This document shows positions 13,675 through 17,419 of a DNA stretch of 17,419 nucleotides, piece by piece. A program made the position numbers and the translations under genes. Each line of letters begins with the position of its first letter. Positions within the stretch are counted from its first letter, which is position 1. The notes beneath the pieces were generated by a model, which searched no databases, was not told the origin of the DNA, and was given only the letters and a program-made list of their open reading frames with translations. The stretch comes from Clostridiales bacterium (GTDB lineage: Bacteria > Bacillota > Clostridia > Christensenellales > Aristaeellaceae), in the NCBI GenBank assembly GCA_004557805.1, contig SFFS01000032.1, positions 1-17,419 on the forward strand, in the 5' to 3' direction.

Positions 13675-13691
13675 GAATTGCGCATCCCGCG

Positions 13692-14894
13692 TCAGCCCTG
13701 CGGCTGCGCTTCAGAGGATGAGAAGATGTTCTGCATGCTGTCGATCATTTCGCTGTCCTTGAGGCGGAATTTGATTTCCACGCGGCGCGAGGCTTCCTTG
13801 TTTTCGGTGCCGTCGGCGTTGTAGATCAGCTGGCTTTCAGAGCGGCCGTTGGCCGTAATCATATCGCGCAGCTGTAACTTTTCCTCTTTCGTGAGGCCGT
13901 TGAACGAATCGTCCAGGCAGAAGGTAACGACGGCCAGCGCGCGGCGCTGCGAAAGGTCAAGGTTATGCGCATAGGTGCCGTCGCTGTCGGTGTGGCCCTC
14001 GATGATGATCTCGGAAACGTATTCCCCATTGCCGTCGCTCATGAGCGTCCGGAAGTAAACCGGAATGATCTGTTCGAGCACCGCGCGGCCCTCGGGCTTG
14101 AGAACGGCCTTGTTCGTATCGAAAAACACCGCGTCCTTGAGCGTAATCGCACCGGTCTGCGTATCGACGTTCACTTCCACGCCCTTTTGTGCAAACGCGT
14201 CGCGCAGCTGTTCAATGATGCGCGCGCGCACGCCGACGAGTTCGTCAATCTGCGCCGCCTGCTTGTTCAGCAGCGTTTCCAGATCGGTCACGCGCAGCTT
14301 TTCCGTCAGCAGTTCCGCGTCCTTGGCGCTGAGCAGAATCTGCCGCTGCTCCAGCTCGCTGGAAAACTGATCCAGCTGCGCGGAATATGCGTCAAGCTGC
14401 GCTTTCGCGTCGTCGATTTCATCCTGCGAGAGCGCGAGCAGTCTTTCCTGCTCTTCGATTTTCGCCTGCTGCAGAATCAGCTGCGCAAGCGACTGCTCCA
14501 GTTCCGCCTGCTTATCGGCCAGGCTCTGCTGGCTCGCCGACAGTTCGTCCTCGCTTTTTTTCAGCGCGGAGGTCTTGTTATCCAGTTCCAGCTGCTGCTG
14601 ACCCAATTCCAGCTGCTTTGTGTTCAGCAGCGTGCGCACGGAGAGTAGCTCCTCCTGCTGCCTGGCCAGTTCTTCCCGCGCCGCGGTGAGCGCGTCCTCC
14701 TGCTCGGTCAGCTGCGTTTCCTTTTCGGCCAGCTCCGCCTGCTTCGTCTCCTGCAGGGAAAGATAGCGGTTGAAGGACAGAAACAGAAGCAATATGAACA
14801 TCAGCAGCAGCGCCGCCATCATGTCCGAATAGCTCATCCAGTAAGCGTTGTTGTTCGAGCTGGCGACGTGGCGCTTTTTCCGCTTAGCCAGCAC
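13692..14894 (-). CDS. ZorB-like motor subunit: one membrane helix, long coiled coil, OmpA peptidoglycan-binding domain
   Basis: A 400-residue protein. A basic N-terminus is followed by one membrane segment (about 19-42, YWMSYSDMMAALLLMFILLL). It carries an aspartate (D24) at the place where MotB/ZorB proteins have their proton-carrying Asp. Residues about 45-232 form a long Gln/Glu/Leu-rich coiled coil outside the membrane. Residues about 250-385 form an OmpA/MotB domain with IIIEGHTDSDGTYAHNLDLS, QRRALAVV and NKEASRRVEIKF, including the Asp and Arg that bind peptidoglycan. E. coli ZorB is about 250 residues, so the coiled coil is extra. The start is GTG, one base after the partner's stop, with an excellent GGAGGTGA six bases upstream. 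The last residues and stop are shared with the tandem repeats. ZorB likeness is by motif and context; another MotB-like role is possible. Confidence 0.8.
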   Translation of the reverse strand: MLAKRKKRHVASSNNNAYWMSYSDMMAALLLMFILLLFLSFNRYLSLQETKQAELAEKETQLTEQEDALTAAREELARQQEELLSVRTLLNTKQLELGQQQLELDNKTSALKKSEDELSASQQSLADKQAELEQSLAQLILQQAKIEEQERLLALSQDEIDDAKAQLDAYSAQLDQFSSELEQRQILLSAKDAELLTEKLRVTDLETLLNKQAAQIDELVGVRARIIEQLRDAFAQKGVEVNVDTQTGAITLKDAVFFDTNKAVLKPEGRAVLEQIIPVYFRTLMSDGNGEYVSEIIIEGHTDSDGTYAHNLDLSQRRALAVVTFCLDDSFNGLTKEEKLQLRDMITANGRSESQLIYNADGTENKEASRRVEIKFRLKDSEMIDSMQNIFSSSEAQPQG

Positions 14895-14895
14895 G

Positions 14896-16389
14896 TCAGC
14901 TCACCTCCCGCTCTCCGCCCGCAGGCTTTGCGGCGGGGGCTTTTCCGCTCACGCGGCGCATCGAGGCTTCCACATCGCGCATCGTCCGGTCGATCTGCCC
15001 CAGCGCGCCGGTGATCTGCCGCACCAGGTTCTGCATATTCTCATCGAACAGCCCCAGCGCGTTGGCAAGGCCGACCTCGATGCTCTCCACAAACGTCTTA
15101 TACGCGCTGCCGAGCATATCGGCGCTCTGGCGCATATCGCCCGCCACCTGTTCGAGCGCTTCGTTCTGCGCTTTGGTTTTATCCTCCATCGACGAGACGA
15201 ACTTGTCCGTCCAGACGGTATAATCCTGGAAGCTCGCCTGCAGCTTGGTCTGGTATTCCTGCAGGGCCGACAGATAGCGCGCCTGCTTCGACTGCGCGTC
15301 GGCGATTTCATCCAGCAATTCGACGGTATCCGTCTGCGTGCGGTCGATCTGGTGATACGCCTTGTCCACCGCGTCGACGAACGACGTGAAGCGTCCCAGC
15401 GTATCGGAGGTTTCCTTTTGCAGCTGCTTCATCTGCTCGGCCAGCCCGCTGACAGCCTCGGCCGTTTTGATCGTCTCCTCGCCGGATCTGCGCTGCGCGG
15501 CGTTCATCTCGTCGAGCATGCCGGCGAGCCCCTTGAGCTGGCCGGAAAGCGTCGCGTCCATCCGCTCGACGAAACGATTCACGATGTAATCCATGCCCTC
15601 CACCTGCGCGCGGGTCGCGGCGTTCATGAAGCGGTCCATCGACTGCTGCATCGGCGCCATCGCAGCGCTGACGGCCTGATAAATCTGATCGGCCACGCGC
15701 TCGCCCAGCGCGCGGGTGAAGCCGGTGATCGCGTCGGCCTGCTCGCGCTGATATGCCAGCAGCTGTGCGCCCGGCTCCGCGGGCTGCGGCACGCCGCAGG
15801 CGTAAAACGCGTCGACGAAACGATCAATGGCGCGCCTTGCGCGGCCAATGGCAAAGCGGTGCATGAAATTAAACGTCAGCGACGCGATCACGCCGACGAT
15901 CGAGGTATAAAACGCCAGCGAAATGCCGTTGGTCAGATCGGCGTAGGTGGCCGTATCCATCAGATCGACGCCCGAAAGACCGAGCGACAGCCCAACGAAC
16001 GTGCCCAGAATGCCCAGCGAAGTACAGAAGCCGGGGATCAGATCCGCCAGACCCGCGCGCCCGGGGCCGTCGATTATCGTCTCCCCGTTGACGTAATCCG
16101 CCACGTCGCACGCCTGCGCGTTCTCGCCGACGGCGCTCATGGAGTTGAGGAAACTGTGCCAGACGGGCTGCGCGCCCTTGCCGAGAAACTTCACATCCTG
16201 CCACACGGGCCGCGCCAGCTTGGCGCTCGCGCCCTCCTTGAGCATATCCGCCGCACGCTCAAGCGCTGAAGCGTTGCGCGAAATGGGCCGGATGCACTTG
16301 AGACAGCCGATGATAAACACCACCAGCGTCAGCAGATAAAACAGTCCGTCGGGAAAGAAGCCGTTCCACAGGGCCAACAGTTTTTGCAT
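14896..16389 (-). CDS. ZorA-like proton-channel subunit (MotA/TolQ/ExbB family) with long helical tail
   Basis: A 497-residue protein. TM1 is at about residues 14-31. The core pair is at about 115-140 (LIPGFCTSLGILGTFVGLSLG, with T130) and 155-177 (ISLAFYTSIVGVIASLTFNF, with T162/S163). The IPG...LGILGTFVGL motif and three-helix layout are those of ZorA rather than flagellar MotA. Residues about 200-497 are a cytoplasmic, almost wholly helical tail with coiled-coil stretches. E. coli ZorA also has such a tail and is about 730 residues. In the known complex five ZorA surround two ZorB and proton flow drives rotation of the tail. I chose the ATG at 16389 (GGTGAAAGC before it); a GTG at 16401 adds four residues but lacks a ribosome binding site. 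It is directly followed by the ZorB-like gene, while no ZorC/D/E-type gene lies within the window. Confidence 0.82.
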   Translation of the reverse strand: MQKLLALWNGFFPDGLFYLLTLVVFIIGCLKCIRPISRNASALERAADMLKEGASAKLARPVWQDVKFLGKGAQPVWHSFLNSMSAVGENAQACDVADYVNGETIIDGPGRAGLADLIPGFCTSLGILGTFVGLSLGLSGVDLMDTATYADLTNGISLAFYTSIVGVIASLTFNFMHRFAIGRARRAIDRFVDAFYACGVPQPAEPGAQLLAYQREQADAITGFTRALGERVADQIYQAVSAAMAPMQQSMDRFMNAATRAQVEGMDYIVNRFVERMDATLSGQLKGLAGMLDEMNAAQRRSGEETIKTAEAVSGLAEQMKQLQKETSDTLGRFTSFVDAVDKAYHQIDRTQTDTVELLDEIADAQSKQARYLSALQEYQTKLQASFQDYTVWTDKFVSSMEDKTKAQNEALEQVAGDMRQSADMLGSAYKTFVESIEVGLANALGLFDENMQNLVRQITGALGQIDRTMRDVEASMRRVSGKAPAAKPAGGEREVS

Positions 16390-16430
16390 GCTTTCACCCA
16401 CCGATCTTTTTATACTGGCGAACGCGTCAC

Positions 16431-16443
16431 TACGTTATAAAAC
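16431..16443. promoter_or_regulatory. TACGTnnTAAAAC motif, copy upstream of the ZorA-like gene
   Basis: TACGTTATAAAAC lies 42 bp upstream of the zorA-like start. It matches the copy in the MarR leader (16600-16612) at 11 of 13 positions. On the minus strand it contains TTTTATAAC, which may serve as part of the promoter. No confident -35/-10 pair was found for this gene. Confidence 0.35.
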
Positions 16444-16548
16444 GGATGATAGATAGATATTCTTGCATCAGCTCCGGAATCCTGCCCCTGCCGTCGAAAA
16501 AAACGTCGTTTTCTTCATATTTATAACAAAAAATTCACACTTTATCGA

Positions 16549-16577
16549 TTGCATATTGGAGTAATTTCCGTTATGAT
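16549..16577 (+). promoter_or_regulatory. Promoter of the second MarR gene
   Basis: TTGCAT (16549-16554), a 17-bp spacer and TATGAT (16572-16577) lie in an AT-rich stretch. The predicted start near 16584 leaves a leader of about 50 bases. Confidence 0.65.
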
Positions 16578-16594
16578 ACTGGTAAGAACTTATA

Positions 16595-16612
16595 TTTTGT
16601 ACGTCGTAAAAC
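16595..16612. promoter_or_regulatory. Candidate operator in the leader of the second MarR gene
   Basis: TTTTGTACGTCGTAAAAC is an imperfect palindrome just after the predicted transcription start and holds the second copy of TACGTnnTAAAAC. A related perfect dyad AAAACG-T-CGTTTT with the same ACGTCGT core lies at 16500-16512, between this gene and the ZorA-like gene. Confidence 0.4.
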
Positions 16613-16634
16613 CTTTCAGAGGAGATGGAAATGA

Positions 16635-17096
16635 ATGAGTCGAAAAAAAGTAATTGACCCGACGTTGGTTGACGGCATAAGCAAGGATCTTTTCTGCGTT
16701 ACCCCGCTTCTGCGCAAAAAGCTTCTGCACATGGACGTTATCCAGAACGAATGCGGCATTCCGCTCTCGCACGTACAGGTGCTGAGCATGCTGGACGAAT
16801 CCGGCTCGATGTCCGTTTCCGAGATTTCGCAGCGTCTGGGCATCGCCAAGCCGAACATCACGCCGCTGGTCGACCGGCTGATCGAAAGCCACTACGTCGA
16901 CAGGATCCGCGACGCGCAGGATCGCCGCGTCGTAAACATCGTGATCCTCGACGAAGGGCGCGAAAAGCTCAAGTGCATCCATGAGACCGTTTCCAACCAG
17001 GTTCGCAGCTGGGCGGAAGCGCTGACCGCGCCGGAATTCCGGTCGCTGGCCGAATCGCTCGGGAGTCTCAGGCACATCCTCGAAAAGCTGGCGTAA
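16635..17096 (+). CDS. MarR-family transcriptional regulator, divergent from the ZorAB-like genes
   Basis: A 153-residue winged helix-turn-helix protein. The DNA-binding region covers about residues 45-105: LSHVQVLSMLDESGSMSVSE, ISQRLGIAKPNITPLVDRLI, then the wing YVDRIRDAQDRRVVNIVILDEG containing the DxRR motif of MarR proteins. N- and C-terminal helices form the dimer interface. GAGGAG lies 10 bases before this ATG, which is the only start that opens the long frame. ATGs at 16625 and 16631 in another frame lead only to 8-10 codons. It is transcribed away from the ZorAB-like pair, and a shared sequence motif in both leaders suggests it may control them as well as itself. The ligand is unknown. 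Confidence 0.9.
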   Translation: MSRKKVIDPTLVDGISKDLFCVTPLLRKKLLHMDVIQNECGIPLSHVQVLSMLDESGSMSVSEISQRLGIAKPNITPLVDRLIESHYVDRIRDAQDRRVVNIVILDEGREKLKCIHETVSNQVRSWAEALTAPEFRSLAESLGSLRHILEKLA

Positions 17097-17101
17097 GCGT
17101 T

Positions 17102-17124
17102 TTTTCAGCGCAATGCGCTGAAAA
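17102..17124. other. Perfect 10-bp hairpin just after the MarR stop, without a T-tract
   Basis: TTTTCAGCGC and GCGCTGAAAA flank an AAT loop six bases after the stop codon. It may protect the 3' end of the mRNA. It is not followed by T residues in either direction. Nothing else recognisable lies between here and 17229. Confidence 0.55.
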
Positions 17125-17226
17125 TCAGGTGTGTCTCTTCCCTTTGAAATCGTATATGGAGAGGCAGGCTTTTTGGAGTTGCCCTCAGGCTGGATTGTAA
17201 TCTTTGAAAAACCGTTTTTGAACATA

Positions 17227-17260
17227 CAAAAGCCCGGCGGCGTTTGAAGCCTCCGGGCTT
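17227..17260 (-). terminator. Terminator of the right-edge ABC exporter gene (possibly bidirectional)
   Basis: AAGCCCGG-C-GGC (17230-17241) pairs with GCC-T-CCGGGCTT (17249-17260), an 11-pair stem with one mismatch and a 7-base loop. On the minus strand it continues as TTTTGTATG; on the plus strand as GTTCTTGCTCTTT. It lies 25 bases past the minus-strand stop and could also end the MarR transcript. Confidence 0.78.
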
Positions 17261-17285
17261 GTTCTTGCTCTTTATCAGGTACGCC

Positions 17286-17419
17286 TTAAAACTCAACTTC
17301 CTGGTCGCGCTCGGATTTAATCATTTCCACCGTCCGGCTGCGCACGCGGTAAATCTTATCGCACACGGTGAACACGCTCGGGCGGTGCGTGGTGAGAATG
17401 CAGGTCTTGCAGAAGCCCG
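17286..17419 (-). CDS. ABC transporter ATP-binding protein, C-terminal end (runs off the right edge)
   Basis: The minus strand ending in TAA at 17288-17286 reads about 43 residues: CKTCILTTHRPSVFTVCDKI, then a short tail ending in DQEVEF. The TTHRPSV segment is the H-loop (switch histidine) of ABC exporter ATPases, followed by the usual short beta strand and C-terminal tail. In exporters with fused membrane and ATPase domains this lies at the extreme C-terminus, so a type IV exporter is likely. The substrate and the membrane domain cannot be seen. A terminator follows 25 bases downstream. Confidence 0.78.
   Translation of the reverse strand, partial: GFCKTCILTTHRPSVFTVCDKIYRVRSRTVEMIKSERDQEVEF

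Larger units (their letters stand above)
13206..13709. repeat. Tandem array of 165-169 bp units downstream of the ZorB-like gene
   Basis: Three clear units start at 13301 (165 bp), 13466 (169 bp) and 13635 (75 bp, truncated), each opening with ACTGGCGCGGCGCATAAG. A degenerate unit occupies about 13206-13300 and lacks about 36 bases of the unit end. Each unit contains a minus-strand terminator hairpin (AGGGCCGC/GCGGCCCT then TTTTCTT) and a copy of the last codons and stop of the ZorB-like gene. A further stem ACTGCA/TGCAGT also lies in each full unit. No protein gene is supported in 13140-13691: the plus-strand frames seen here are only repeats of the same SLARRIRKGP-type translation. Confidence 0.88.

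Noticed and set aside
13140..13691. Small open frames in the repeat region as real peptides
   Set aside because: They simply repeat the same low-complexity translation in each unit, cross terminator hairpins and lack ribosome binding sites.
13206..13709. The repeat array as a CRISPR array
   Set aside because: Units are 165-169 bp and similar throughout, with no short repeat/unique spacer alternation and no cas genes nearby.
13692..16389. The motor pair as a flagellar MotAB stator or TolQR/ExbBD system
   Set aside because: No flagellar or chemotaxis genes are near; the channel protein has the ZorA-like core and a ~300-residue helical tail. ExbD/TolR lack an OmpA domain and serve diderm envelopes.
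17102..17124. The perfect hairpin after the second MarR gene as an intrinsic terminator
   Set aside because: T residues precede rather than follow the stem on the plus strand, and no U-tract follows in the minus direction either.

Overview
This window looks like chromosomal DNA from a GC-rich member of the Bacillota, probably a gut clostridium. The signs are strong GGAGG-type ribosome binding sites, clear -35/-10 promoters, many U-tailed hairpin terminators, and gene types common in that group: an oleate hydratase, MarR regulators beside MATE and MacB-type ABC exporters, and an ECF sigma/anti-sigma pair. The lineage is inferred from gene style. There is no rRNA, tRNA, IS element or CRISPR array in view.

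Layout. Positions 1-1385 (minus strand) hold the 5' end of a ribonuclease Z gene and galE, which has its own promoter and terminator. An AraC-family regulator (1514-2362) diverges from galE. It is followed by a small membrane protein that resembles a degenerate CPBP/CAAX-protease (2412-3074). On the minus strand lie an oleate hydratase (3167-4942) and a TetR regulator (5162-5725). Upstream of these is a tightly overlapped three-gene operon: ECF sigma factor, membrane anti-sigma factor, and a secreted solute-binding-like protein (8318 down to 5798). Diverging from it is a plus-strand drug-export cluster: MarR regulator, MATE transporter and a 902-residue fused ABC exporter (8578-13139). The MarR promoter carries two copies of a pseudopalindromic operator.

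Positions 13140-13691 separate convergent genes. They hold a strong terminator and a tandem array of 165-169 bp units. Each unit carries a copy of the terminator, and of the last codons, of the neighbouring minus-strand gene. That gene and its partner (13692-16389) are the most unusual content. They are a proton-channel protein with a long helical tail, and a protein with one membrane segment, a long coiled coil and an OmpA peptidoglycan-binding domain. The pair resembles the ZorA-ZorB motor of the Zorya anti-phage systems, but no Zorya effector gene (zorC, zorD, zorE or others) lies on either side in the window. A second MarR regulator (16635-17096) is transcribed divergently from the pair, and a 13-nt motif is repeated in both leader regions. 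The window ends inside the 3' end of an ABC exporter gene.

How the genes fit together: most regulators sit next to a likely target. MarR sits with MATE and ABC export, TetR with oleate hydratase (fatty-acid handling), sigma with anti-sigma and a secreted protein, and the second MarR with the ZorAB-like motor. Functions are read from recognisable motifs. The regulatory links are inferences from position and repeats.
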